The notes under the pieces were generated by a model that worked only from the letters and a program-made list of their open reading frames with translations, ran no database searches and was not told where the DNA came from. Positions 1 through 10,413 of a stretch of DNA of 64,000 nucleotides are shown here, one piece after another; the stretch's first letter is position 1; every line of letters starts with the position of its first letter. This stretch comes from Rhynchonema sp. JSB1_4 (Eukaryota; Nematoda; Chromadorea; Monhysterida; Xyalidae), in the NCBI GenBank assembly GCA_030248065.1, contig JASAMV010009051.1, forward strand, positions 1 to 64,000, in the 5' to 3' direction. The translations under genes and the position numbers were made by a program.

Positions 1-1
1 A

Positions 2-532
2 CGGTTTGCTGCATGCATCATCAAAAGCTTCCAAAAGACATTTTTGGGTTGTAGGATACACTTGACGAGCGATATTCATCAGTTGCAGACGGTCAGACGG
101 ATTTTTCATCAGTATCAAGTAATGACTATTAATTCTAGCCGTGCGAAGATTGTCAAAGAAGAGATTCTGTACGATATGGAGAATAGATAAATTCCAGTGG
201 TGACTACCTTGACAAAACAAAGTGTTCAGTTCATCTTTCTTTTTACGTCCAAAGGCTTGCATTAGATCGTCACATATGAGCAATTTACGTGTTTGTTTGT
301 CTTCTTTCAGCAACGACAAGTCTGGTATTCCTTCAACCAGTTCAACTAGTGGATTCTGTTCAAGTTCACGGTATCCGTCTTGCCATTCACCGTAACACCA
401 GTATATTTTCTCAGGCGGTGGAGTTATAAGTTCGTGTGCGTGTTTTACGAACTGTTTTGCCCAAACTGTTTTGCCACATTTTGTTCCTGCAGATAAGCAT
501 GCGGTGAAAGGAAACTTGAAACGAAGATCCAT
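2..532 (-). CDS. Polinton packaging ATPase (A32/FtsK-HerA type), 3' end cut by window edge
   Basis: The minus-strand frame opens with ATG at 532 and stays open to the left edge, giving about 177 residues with the C-terminus outside the window. A P-loop of the form A-x4-G-K-T (AGTKCGKT) lies near residues 15-22. A hydrophobic strand ending in two aspartates (LLICDDLM, near residue 77) fits Walker B, and a later VQNLF stretch fits the conserved QN-F motif of this family. In Polintons and related DNA viruses this ATPase drives genome packaging into the capsid. It lies 43 bp beyond the polymerase stop codon on the same strand, the usual pairing in a Polinton. I see no intron in the visible part. 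The frame carries no break, so the copy may be recent. Confidence 0.85.
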   Translation of the reverse strand, partial: MDLRFKFPFTACLSAGTKCGKTVWAKQFVKHAHELITPPPEKIYWCYGEWQDGYRELEQNPLVELVEGIPDLSLLKEDKQTRKLLICDDLMQAFGRKKKDELNTLFCQGSHHWNLSILHIVQNLFFDNLRTARINSHYLILMKNPSDRLQLMNIARQVYPTTQKCLLEAFDDACSKP

Positions 533-575
533 GTTTTGAAAGCAGAATTTTATTTACAGAAGCACTTATATAGGT
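533..575 (-). promoter_or_regulatory. 43-bp spacer with overlapping TATA-like box and poly(A) signal
   Basis: The gap between the polymerase stop and the ATPase start contains, on the minus strand, TATATAA (about 563-569) and then AATAAA (about 548-553). The spacer could therefore serve both as the polymerase 3' end and the ATPase promoter. The motifs are seen directly; their use is inferred. Confidence 0.45.
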
Positions 576-3500
576 TCACACATAACCGAACGGCAAACAA
601 ACACCGAAACCGGGAAGCACATAACATTTGTCATATACAATAGAGTAGGTTTTGTTTTGTGTTTTGGTCACAATCTGACAATTGGGGTCACGGGTAATTT
701 TTGGAGCAATAATGTCCACAGCTCCGGTGTCTTCACCGAAATTGTCCCAGTCTATGAAATTGAGCACCTTTTCCTTCAGGGTTTCGAAATTCAACAGTTC
801 GGAGGCGGCACTTGACAACGTGAACCCCCTAATTTTGATCGAGGTGCCTTCTTTGTCTCCGTTCTTGAATTTGTATGCGTATTGTTTAGGTCCTGAAATT
901 GTGAAACGACTGATTTTCCAGATGATAAGAAAGAAAGGGGCAAGAAAAAACTGACCAGCTGACACGAACTCAGTTATGGTTCCTCCGTCCAATTCGTCCG
1001 TTAGATCACCGAGATAATCACCAGTCGATGGTTCGTAGTCGTCCATGGGTCCAGACGTATAGATCACCTGCGAACACAACAATAATTGTCATATATTTCA
1101 TTGAATACTTTAAACTAACACCAACCGAGTCCGTGTCCCAGTACAGTGCACGGATGTCCAGTTTCTCCAGGTAGGTGAACAGTTTGAGTCGTGCTTGTGC
1201 AGTGACCCAGGCGGCGATCACAGTGTTGGCGTGCTGAAAATATTGTTGTTTTTTATGATTCTCAAGACGACAGCTTTTTTTTAATACCTCGAGCTCTTCC
1301 ACAAATTCGTCCACATGTTTGAACGTCACTTGTGCCATTTCACCAATCGGTTGAATGTCGAGAATTTCCAGGCCAGGATCCGTTACCGTCTTGAAGTACT
1401 CGTCAGGGTTTTGAAAGAACACCGTCTTGGTCATGGCCGATCGTTGTCCGAATTTGCCTGCAGTTAGTTTCAGTTAACTTTTAATCATAAATTTCAAAAA
1501 GTAAACCAACCCCAAAAGGAATTCAAGCACAATTTGGCCAGAGAGCGAAGGCCAGGGTTGTACTCGATCTTCTCCTTGTCCAGCCGAATCCCCTCCTGCC
1601 GTTCGAAATCATCAATGTATTTGTCCTTGTCGTCATCCGTCTGCACCCATGCAGGCCATCCACTGGCTTCCTGTTTGATCTTCAGGAAACAGTTGATGTA
1701 CGACGTGAACATGCCCGTGCTGCCATCCTTGCCATCGTACTGCTCCCACTTGTCGTAGTGGTAGACCTGTATGTTTGACAAATATAAAATAACAAGAAAT
1801 AATATATAATAATTTATTATATTATAATAGATATAATAATAACAAACGTTAAACATTGATGATTCATTAATGTTTACACTGCACCTACCTCGGCAATATC
1901 CAGCACCGTGTAGCCCATTTCGAGAGCTTTGTACACCTCACAAGTGGCCCAGCAGCCCCAAAAGGCACGTTCGTCTCGTGAGTGTTCACAGGCGTTCTTT
2001 GAATGAATACCGGCACACGAGGCACACAGATGGAACAGCAACTTTTTGCCCACACGTTGTGGCAGAACGGCGTGGATCAGGTTTTTCGGTGGCAGAACAC
2101 GACATTTGATTAGACCTAAAAATAGCGTGACCAGACTATTGGAATTATTATTCAAGATTAAACCAACCATTGTACGGTCGATTATCCTTTGTCACGGGCT
2201 CGAAATTCTCCGTTTTGACCGAGGGGTGTCCGACGGGAAACGTGCCGTATTTGCAGACCTGCAGTTATTTATTTTCAGCAATGATAAATATTCCAGTGGT
2301 AATCAACAGTAACCAACCCACGGATACAACGAGCAGACGTCCACGTATCGTGCAGTTTCTTCTCCCGTTGCCTTCCAGTACATGTGACCACAGTTCGTCC
2401 TGCCTGAAAGCTTTCACGAATTAGATTACAGTTTTTGGTACACGTTTTCCATACTCACCTCCGTAGAATGCTTCCCTCGGGTCCATGGGCTCATGGATTT
2501 GCAGACCCTTGACGAACGAATCCATTTCAGGGTTGTTACGACACTGCTTGTTGAATTCACATTCCCAGATCGTGGTGACGTGGTAACCCTGCGCCTCCAA
2601 ATCCTGCTGACGTTGCTTGGTGTGTCGTCTTGTGGTGTGGGCCGACAGTTTGGTGAAGGGAAGTATGGTATTGTCCAGCGGGAAACAACTGGGACAACCG
2701 TGAAAGACCTGAAAGTACGTTATACTATTCACAGCATTTAGTCAGATTATCATTCAAACTTACACATCCGTTGAATTCGTAGATCTGCGTCGGATCGTTC
2801 CTCAGTTGTCCGTCAACCTTGTACTGACCAATACGCACTTCTCCACCGTTCTTGGCATGTTGTATGTCGAGGTTTTGACTGTGCGACAACCATTTGACCC
2901 ATTTGATGCCGGCAATGCTGAAAATTACATAATTTGAGTCAATTTGGAATTATGGAGAATATGGTTTACCTTTGTTTGTCATTCCTTCTGTATCCACCGT
3001 GCGGAACCACTGCAATCGTGTTCGGTTTCAGGAAACGTTTCTTGAAGATGGACATGCACAGACTGGCGATTGTGACTGACGTAAGGAACGGATCGATACC
3101 GTGTTCGGACAAGATTAGATGACGAAACTTCATACAAGCTTTCATCAAAATCTCCACGTCCATTTCACAGTACCGAGACAGTTGATCTTGGAAATTGAAC
3201 AGCTTGCACGATTCGGCTTCTTCCTTGTACCTGCGATATTGTTTATATTTCTGTGAGTTCTCACTGTTCTAGCTAAAACCAACCATTTCAGAAACTCCTC
3301 CTTCTCTTTTGGTTTCTTGTTGTCAGGGTCGTAGTACTTGATGTTGGGCAGCGGACCAACGTAATCCCAGTTGTCCATTGTGTTGAATCGATGCGGAAAC
3401 GTCCCCTTGCAACCCTGGATACCCATGGCTTTGGGCAGACCTGACAGCGGCATGGGGAGGAAGTTGAGACTGTCGATTATCGTGATGTCGGCGGTTGGTA

Positions 3501-5681
3501 CGTAGATCTGAAAGGTAGTTAGTTAAACTTCGGTTTGACATACTCAGAGATAAATGGAGAACCTTGAAATGTTCCAGTCCTCTCTTGATGACTTCTGGTT
3601 GCATGCACTGATTGTAGAGCCACTGCATGACGAACTGCGAGTCGAAACCCCGGGCGTTGTGTGCAATCATTGTGCTGCCTTTATTGACCGGTCTGAACAC
3701 CCACTCACAAAACTGATTCAAGGCATCAGTACCCATGAACCGTTCTTTGGCGACTTTGCAGTTGGTGCACGGACCGGCCTTGTCATGGCACAACTCACAC
3801 ACTTTGCAGACCCAGATGCAGTTAGGAATGTGTTGCATCACCTGACCGTTGTCGTCCACACGAATGACCTGTAAAAAGGATTTTATTAATTTTCGAATCA
3901 AGACAAAAAAAAAACTTTAAAAAAAATACCGTGTCTTGTGTCGTTTCCAGATCGAAGAAAATGAACGACGGTGGAGTGTGACGGCTGTCGGTGTCACGAA
4001 GCGGTTGCATGTAGCATTGGTGTGCCAGAGCATCGACGAATTTCTTGCAGATCCGACATTTGACCTTGCCACACTGGTGCTCTCCCCGATGGCGATCGAT
4101 GTTTTCTCCACATTTGCAGCGTTTGACATTGTCACAGGTGGTCACTGCTTTGCGTTTACCGTGTATTCCACGTCCGTTGCGGATCACTGGTACATACTTG
4201 ACGGCCTGAATCATATGTACTTGTCATCACCTTGAAAGACTAAAATAAACGAAAAGAAACCACCTTATGATTGGCGAAACAGTGCTGACTGACGAATTTT
4301 CGGTTGCAGTCGTTGCAGTAGACGTCCTGCACAGGGTCACATGGACGATGCTCGAAACAGCCGGAACACTTTTGACCACATTTGGTGTGCGTGCGTTTGT
4401 TGATGTACGTTGTCTTGCACTTGTCACACCAGTAGGACGATTCGAAAAAGGCCGGGATAGACGTGACGACATTGTAGTGACGATTATGCAGTAGGAGATT
4501 GATTTCTTTGGCAGAATCCCTCTCATCATACACCACGTTGAACATGTGATCGGACGAAAACACCCTCACACGGTAATTGCCGAGAACTGAGTGCAGTCGT
4601 TCGAGTTCGGGGATGCCACATAGATCCTGATGATGTTCCAAACCGGCGTCCTGCAAAAGAGTATCAGTAGCGGAATTGAACCAGCCATCATCGACAGTCG
4701 AATCATTTGACTAATCCACTGCGCTACGGACACTCTTAACAAATAGTTACGAAAGTGGTATAAGTACCTTCATTAGTGTTACGGCCAGTTCTTTCTGCTT
4801 GGTGCACCTACTGGCGTCTCCTTTACGAACCACTTCCCACAAACGTTTGGTATCGTTGTTATCGTCCTTATGAATACGACACTTTGCGGTCACCAGAGCT
4901 CGAGCCAGGCATAAATTGTCGTTGTTGTTGATGCGAATCAATGAATTGCCGTGACCTAAACTTATTTGAGGATGCTTTTGTTCGAATAATGGGTATAGAG
5001 AACATAACCAACCATTCTTTTCATCCAACCATGCGTCCAAACTTCCACGGAACTTGCGTTGACGGCCACCACCAACTGGAGTGCGGACGGTCGTGAACTG
5101 CCAGATCATTCGATCGTCCAAGTTGAATCCAGCCCGACTTTGCACAACCTGCGTTTATTTCACCAATGTATTGTTGTTTTAATGTAAAATTTAGTGTTTT
5201 ATAACCTGTTCTATCACTCTGATCACTGCCTCAGCGTCAAGTTCGCCACGACGACGGAATGGCACGAGAACGGGTTTGTCCAATGCGGGATGTTTAATTC
5301 GAACACCTGCAACTAAAGTTTTGTGAGACCACAACTTTATCACATTTGTTTGGCAGTCCTAACCGACACGATCCTCGGGTTCTGCGTCTTCAAATGCCCG
5401 GTCAATGAGCCGATTGAATGCTTGTTGTGCAAAATCGTGAACGTCCGGGACTTGATCAAGATTGCGGAAATTGACAGTGAAAGCACGACCCGTGGTGTTG
5501 AGTCGAGCCACATGTTGTTCGAATGGTTGCCCCATGTCGATGTGCGAATCGATGTCTGCAAATAAGTTGCAGTCAACTGGTGGACAAATGTTACAGTCGT
5601 CTAAGCGGAACAAACCATTATCTGGCTCGGCACCACCAATTTGTTGGTCCTGAAGAGGACCGTTGGGTTCGGGCAGAAAAT
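576..5681 (-). CDS. Polinton protein-primed family B DNA polymerase, 19 exons visible, 5' exon missing
   Basis: Exons on the minus strand, all phase-consistent: 5681-5364, 5306-5206, 5148-5013, 4955-4768, 4650-4264, 4205-3930, 3868-3563, 3507-3284, 3230-2970, 2917-2764, 2708-2459, 2403-2318, 2258-2168, 2115-1889, 1766-1511, 1457-1288, 1233-1126, 1067-956, 892-576. They total about 1,320 codons with no internal stop. An N-terminal zinc-finger-like region has repeated C-x2-C pairs. Exonuclease motifs follow: FFDLETT (Exo I, about 3950), HNARGFDSQ (Exo II, about 3650) and YCEMDVE (Exo III, about 3165). Polymerase motifs are VDVCSLYP (about 2330), KLCLNSFWG (about 1520) and WDTDSV, which spans the intron at 1125. 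It replicates the transposon by protein priming. The first exon used here has a good acceptor (CATTCCAG) but no ATG, so a short leader exon lies upstream. Introns are roughly 35-110 nt, and six begin GTTGG. Confidence 0.88.
4661..4733 (-). pseudogene. tRNA-like sequence inside a polymerase intron
   Basis: The intron between the exons ending at 4768 and starting at 4650 holds a minus-strand stretch with a good pol III A box (TAGCGCAGTGGATTAG) and B box (GGTTCAATTCC), spaced like a tRNA and about 73 nt in total. The acceptor arms GTGTCCG and ACTGATA do not pair and the D and anticodon arms are poor, so it is a decayed or tRNA-derived sequence rather than a working tRNA. It makes this intron one of the longest in the gene. 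Confidence 0.45.
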
Positions 5682-5759
5682 CTGGAATGAGTTAGAGTTA
5701 GTTCAAATCTTTTACGTACTTTCAAATTCAAATAATTTTCCGATATTTTATTCACATAT

Positions 5760-6470
5760 GGTACAATAATAGCGTAATATCGCGCATTTACTGCTATTTG
5801 ATGGCTGACGCGCAGCGATCAACTCAACCTCGCTTGCGTGCCGCGTGCGTCCGTATTTAACCCGACGGAAAAGTCACATACCCTACGCTCAAATAATGAG
5901 TCACTCACACGAAAAAATATCACAGCGTGCGTACAGAATCGGCCGCAGATGTCACGCATCTGCGTACGAAACTGCGGTGACTGGCCTTGGCGGCTGACGC
6001 GCAGCGACCAAGGAACCAGTTTCACAAAAAAATATATATTCCGCACAAACACACATTTTAAAGAAAGAACCCCGATCGGACACCCCTTTTTGGACACCCT
6101 GAGTACGTATCCATACTACCATATCTGACACCCTATGTACAACTCTATACTACTATGTCCCGATACTATGTCAGTCCTGACACCCTGTCAGTCCTGACTC
6201 GCTGTTTTGTCTTGACAACCTGTCAGTCCTGATACCCCGTGTTCCAAGTTTGCTGTCAGTCCTGACTCCCTGTTAGTCCTGATGCCCTGTCCGTCCGGAG
6301 TACGCGTGCGTCCGTATTTACTAACGGTAAAGTCACACACCCTATGCATGAACACATTCACAAAAAAGCAGGCGTACGGAAAAAGTCCGTGTTGACTAGG
6401 CTTGGTGGCTCACGCGTAGCGACCAAGTAGCCAGTTTCACATTCACACAGACGGCTCACCCTATCGCGAT
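5760..6470. repeat. Polymerase upstream region with duplicated GACGCGCAGCGA blocks
   Basis: No coding frame is convincing here. The block TGGCTGACGCGCAGCGA occurs near 5801-5818 and again near 5990-6008, with a variant GGCTCACGCGTAGCGA near 6408-6423. A second shared block (GTGCGTCCGTATTTA, then a CGGAAAAGTCACA-type stretch) occurs at about 5848 and 6306. These look like two or three diverged copies of a module of roughly 200-450 bp upstream of the polymerase gene. It could be promoter duplication or part of a terminal repeat; this is inference. Confidence 0.5.
6160..6300. promoter_or_regulatory. Cluster of TGTCAGTCCTGAC palindromes upstream of the polymerase
   Basis: At least five copies or close variants of GTCAGTCCTGAC occur within about 130 bp, separated by short spacers. 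The core GTCAG-nn-CTGAC is an inverted repeat, which suggests a dimeric DNA-binding protein. Related clusters lie upstream of the other small genes of this element. Confidence 0.6.
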
Positions 6471-6716
6471 TATGAGTGCGTGCCGCGCTGTTTGTGTACG
6501 TGTATGTTAACTGTACCCTCCCTGTGCTCACTCCATTTAGTTTTCCCAGCACTTCCCATATTTTCGTTTTGCGTCATCCCAGAGCAGCATAAAGCTCTGG
6601 ATGTACAGTTGGTGCACCCATCCCACGTTAAATGTTTTAACTTACACATCAGTTTCCCAACCCCCCAGTTTATTCCTGTTGTTGCTCATTTGAAATCATA
6701 ACGATAAGATCAACAG

Positions 6717-6998
6717 TCATTTTATTTTATTCGCCACAGAAAAAATGAGAATGAAGGAAGCAAACACGCCTTCTGCAAACATTTCCTCCAGCGTTTCCTG
6801 GTCGATGATGTCGTGGTCGTGCGTAAAGATGAACTCCATGATGTCGTCAGGCAGTGGGAGAGCGTTGGCGATTGGGTCGAGGTCGTAGGCCCGGTTGCGG
6901 ATGGCGTTGTAGAGCTCTCGGTCGATTCTCCACAGTTGTTGACGGATCAGTCCACACACTTCTTCCCACGAACACGTTTCGACGTCAGACGGTTGCAT
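6717..6998 (-). CDS. Small acidic Polinton-region protein, unrecognised
   Basis: A 93-codon frame starts at MQPSDVETCSWEEV (ATG at 6998); an in-frame ATG at 7040 would add a hydrophobic N-terminal stretch. The product is rich in Asp and Glu in the middle and ends in a hydrophobic segment (FASFILIFSVAN). An AATAAA lies in the last codons and stop region. I recognise no domain. Its upstream region, shared with the divergent spliced gene at 7262-7775, carries the GTCAG/CTGAC palindromes. It is probably a real gene of the element, but that rests on context and an intact frame only. Confidence 0.5.
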   Translation of the reverse strand: MQPSDVETCSWEEVCGLIRQQLWRIDRELYNAIRNRAYDLDPIANALPLPDDIMEFIFTHDHDIIDQETLEEMFAEGVFASFILIFSVANKIK

Positions 6999-7104
6999 GA
7001 TGGTAAATAGAATGGCGACAGAAATGGCAAATTGGCTCAAATGAAAGGTTTAAATATAAATCAATAAAATCCAGAACATTCTAGTGCAATTGGGAACCTT
7101 CCAG

Positions 7105-7200
7105 TATATTTCTGACACTTGTCAGTGCTGACATCTCTTCCAATGTCAGTCCTGACACCTCTTTCATTGTCAGTCCTGACAATGTTAGTCCTGACATTAG
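7105..7200. promoter_or_regulatory. Palindrome cluster in a divergent intergenic region
   Basis: Four to five copies of TGTCAGnnCTGACA or half-diverged forms (CTTGTCAGTGCTGACA, AATGTCAGTCCTGACA, ATTGTCAGTCCTGACA, ATGTTAGTCCTGACA) lie between the minus-strand gene ending upstream at 6998 and the plus-strand gene at 7262. This position fits a bidirectional promoter. Confidence 0.6.
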
Positions 7201-7261
7201 GTAGCGGAAATCGAGTTAGAAATATCAAATGAAATATTAAGTATATGTTCTTTAATTGCAG

Positions 7262-7775
7262 TCAACCGTGCGTATCGTCCTTACAAGATGAAGCGGATTT
7301 AGCGATCGATCAACACCTGGCTCATTTGCGCTCGAGGGAGGGCATCGAGGTATAATCAGATACGTGTTTACTGTTGCCCGAGCATACAACTTGTTTTTAT
7401 GCTCTTTGTAGGTCGGCGTGCAAACGTCAGAGCCAGCGGTTGAAATCTCACCTGATAGTGAACATGCGATCGAGAAATTCGAAGGGGGTGTGAAATGTCT
7501 GACGTGGGTTAATACTATCTTTTACATTATGCAACTGTGAAATTTTATTATGCATTAATTATTTCCGACTCTTATCATTTTCACTATTCAGTTCCGAACT
7601 ATTGGATCGAGTGTTGGTGTTGTGCGATGCAATTCGTGAAAGTGATGCGCTGTCGGCGCGTCTCGGAAACCGTCTGACCAATGTGGAGAGCTGTGCAGCA
7701 TGTTTGGTGGCTGCGAGGGCTGTGGATCAAAAACGAAATACGAACACTCAGAAAAAAATTAGAGAGAGCAAGTGA
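7262..7775 (+). CDS. Spliced small gene of the Polinton region, 5' exon not found
   Basis: Three phase-consistent exons are 7262-7349, 7412-7503 and 7592-7775, with acceptors TTGCAG, TTGTAG and ATTCAG and donors GTATAA and GTGGGT. They encode about 121 residues ending in a basic, Gln/Lys-rich tail (NTQKKIRESK). The frame has no ATG, and the first exon begins in phase 2, so an upstream exon within about 200 bp is missing from the model. Charged residues dominate and the last exon looks helical (SELLDRVLVLCDAIRESD). I do not recognise a family. It runs opposite to the ATPase and polymerase genes. Confidence 0.55.
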
Positions 7776-8089
7776 AACGATCTAACAGATTGCTTTCGGA
7801 ATTTATGTCACAGTATTGTCATCACCGTCCGGTATTGCGCCGTTGTACATTGTTGTGGCTCTGCCTGCGTACATTTAATTTCTGATTGCATGTTGTCTGT
7901 GTCTGTCTGTCCGTGATTTCGTCGTAGAGCAAGTGAAATTTGTTGGTGTTCATTTCGCGTGTCATGACATTGTTGTTGTTTGTTTGTTGTTATTTGTTGG
8001 CTTTGTTAAATAAACATGAATGTAAACATGGTTCAGATGAGGTGGCCCTGAAGAGGGCCGTTGGGTTTGAGTAAGGCTACCCGAAGGCG
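7776..8089. other. 3' flank of the spliced gene, no gene seen
   Basis: AT/GT-rich sequence. An AATAAA at about 8009-8014 is a possible poly(A) signal for the plus-strand gene. A run near 8046 resembles sequence at the start of the polymerase first exon (CCTGAAGAGGgCCGTTGGGTT), a short duplication within the element. Confidence 0.4.
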
Positions 8090-8502
8090 CTAGTACGGCA
8101 TATCAAACGACGGTTCACTCTCAACACATTTGGGATAGAACAGATTCATGTGTTGCCCGACTTTGGGTCCTTTCCTGACCAAATAATCACTTAACGAAAC
8201 ATAGGAAGAGAACCACAGGCCAAGCACACGAGAACAAACGTCAGACTCGAATGCAATCCTGCCGAACTTCTCCCATTCATCCTCAATTTCCGTGTTTTCA
8301 CCCAACGTTTGTGCATGTTGCAGAATATAAAACGATGGCGCACACAAACTACTACCTTGCTTGCTACTCATTCCACTGATTGTTGCACTCAACTTTTTAG
8401 CTATTAACTCAATGAATACCGTATCCATCCAGTCCATCTCCTTTTTCATCTTTTGCTGCATGAATGCATACACTGCTTCTTCTTCGTCAGCGGGGATGAA
8501 CA
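8090..8502 (-). CDS. Polinton-region protein of 137 aa, unrecognised
   Basis: The frame is open from ATG 8502 (MFIPADEEEAVYAF) to the stop at 8090. An upstream in-frame start at 8530 exists, but the 8502 ATG has the better context (TTAAAAATG). The product begins acidic and then shows a methionine-rich, probably helical stretch (about residues 10-35). I recognise no motif. The palindrome array at 8585-8905 lies directly upstream, as with the other genes here, which supports its being a gene of the same element. Confidence 0.55.
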
Positions 8503-8584
8503 TTTTTAAGCGGTAAAGAGCAATGAACACAGTGCTTTAATACTGAAACAGTTTCTTCCAGAAATCTACGCCCTACATCGCGCT

Positions 8585-8905
8585 TGTGCAGAATGTCAGG
8601 TCTGACACGACATAGTACACACACGACCTCGTACAGATTGTCAGACCTGACAATGTCAGTACTGACAACTGTCAGTGACACGACTCAGTACATAAAACAA
8701 CCAGTCAGACCTGACACGACTTAACAACCAGTCAGACCTGACACGACTTAGGCTTACGCGAAAAACACCACACTATAGTCAGACCTGACATGACTTAACA
8801 ACCAGTCAGACCTCACATGACTTAGGCTTGCGCGAAAAAACACCACACTATAGTCAGACCTGACATGACTTAGGCTTACGCGAAAAACACCACACTAGAG
8901 TCCTG
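8585..8905. promoter_or_regulatory. Dense array of GTCAGACCTGAC palindromes within a short tandem repeat
   Basis: About nine copies of GTCAG-nn-CTGAC (mostly GTCAGACCTGAC, once the perfect palindrome TGTCAGTACTGACA) fall in 320 bp. From about 8745 they sit inside a tandem unit with the shared text ACTTAGGCTTACGCGAAAAACA and ACCACACTATAG, repeated about three times. The array lies directly upstream of the 8502 start. Confidence 0.65.
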
Positions 8906-9508
8906 ACAACTGCTCCCCAGCTCGCCCCTATGCTTATACACTGCCTATGCTTATACATTGCTCCCCAGGTACCCTCCTAAATGTGCTCCCCAGGGTACAG
9001 CCCTTTACTACTGAACACAATGCATTATCTGTTGAACAGGACAGCCCTGTCCTCTTATCACTAAGCATATTGGGCGCATAGGGGGCACCTGACCCAGTTC
9101 ACAAGTTGCCGAGAATACCATAGCCTTACCACGACTATCCAGAAAGCAAGTATCCATATCCAGTATGCAACCAGTTGTGTAATGTACACACGTCAGAACT
9201 GAAAAGATGGAAAACAACTCCCAATTTGCCTTTGAAGGAACACTTTTGTGCACCTCGGCTGATTGGGCAAATCAAGCCTGCATGAGTAAGAAAATCACAT
9301 CCAAATGGCGTAACTTCCCCATCATCAAACGCTGTCGAGGGGGTCTTGAAGGCAGCTGTCAGGAAATGTTTCGTGTAAATGCACAACAAATTTTTGTACG
9401 AGGCACCTTTGCCTTCGTGGACAAACGTTGAGCTGTGAAAATAGACAATGAAATTACGGTGGATATCGACTGGCAGAAACTTGGAACCAGATTATAAAAC
9501 GTGCCTTG
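8906..9508. other. No gene recognised
   Basis: Contains repeated GCTCCCCAG words near 8910-8995 and otherwise unremarkable sequence. The right boundary of the Polinton may lie near here, but I could not see a terminal repeat. Confidence 0.3.
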
Positions 9509-9735
9509 ACCAGGGTTGGATTAAAAAAAGTAAAAAAAAATTTGTAAAAAAAATTGTTTTTTTAAAAAAAAGTTGGCCACTTTTGTATTTTAAAAGTTTA
9601 AGAAGTAAGTACACTTTTTTATTATTTTTTTCACTTTTTTTCGGTATTTTCTCGCATTTTTAAGGTAAAAAGGCATGTTTTCATGGTGTTTTATTGCTCA
9701 TAATTCTCAAAAAATCGCCTGCGGCGCTTATATTT
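9509..9735. repeat. AT-rich dispersed element, partial
   Basis: Starts CCAGGGTTGG and contains long A and T runs, then TCGCCTGCGGCGCTTATATTTC. The same order of words appears at 58690-58870 (CCAGGGTTTGG, a central AAGTAAGTTCACTTTTTTA-like stretch, CCGCCTGCGGTGCTTGTATTTC). The two are diverged copies of one nonautonomous element, distinct from but similar in style to the hAT-type MITEs at 12697 and 57131. Confidence 0.55.
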
Positions 9736-9865
9736 CAGTTTGAAATGGTGTTGTAATGGACTCATACAGTTCCAGACATCCCAACAATCGCTGCATGTAT
9801 AATATGGGGCACCCCATACCGTATACTGTACAGTTATTGAACGTGTTGTAAACTATCGACAGACT

Positions 9866-10153
9866 ATGGATAATTGGCGCAACAGATTTGACGGTTGTTT
9901 AAAAGCAGAAAAGTTGGTTTCTTCAGTAGAAATGAACAAAGAAAATGCAGTTAACAAATCGGTGAGTAAACCTAAATCGACGATACACATGATCAAAGCC
10001 CACAACTTTGTGACCAAGAAAGATAAACTTCACAAAATGATGAAACCAGTCGAAAGCAAAAAAGGTGCTCAGTCTGTGAAAAGAGTTCTCCATTCACCTG
10101 TTTTTGTGCCCCAGTTAAAATTTTTCATCCGCACAGATTCTTTCAAAATGTAA
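9866..10153 (+). CDS. Small basic protein, hypothetical
   Basis: A 95-codon frame from ATG 9866 (MDNWRNRFDGCLKAEK) to the stop at 10153. The product is lysine-rich and basic with no membrane segment or recognised domain. It could be a nucleic-acid-binding protein of the neighbouring transposon or a chance frame; base composition and an uninterrupted frame are the only support. Confidence 0.3.
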   Translation: MDNWRNRFDGCLKAEKLVSSVEMNKENAVNKSVSKPKSTIHMIKAHNFVTKKDKLHKMMKPVESKKGAQSVKRVLHSPVFVPQLKFFIRTDSFKM

Positions 10154-10413
10154 CCCTAACTTGCAAACTTTCTCATAATTCAGATCATATAATATAAATG
10201 TCAAGTGAATGTGTAATTTTCATAACTATAACTGCCCTGAGTCAAACAAAAAAAGCTACATTTTGTAACGCGTCCATGGGCTTGATTGGGTACAACTAAC
10301 TGCTTTATTTAAACGGCAGTTGAAAGTGCGGTTGAACGCCGTGCTATTCTTTTTACCTGTTCACAACACAGTGTTATAACAAAGTTTGACTCATTAGACG
10401 CTGTTTCGTGTTT

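Noticed and set aside
8745..8905. CRISPR-like array
   Set aside because: The units are adjacent tandem repeats around a palindrome, not constant repeats with unique spacers, and the genome is eukaryotic.
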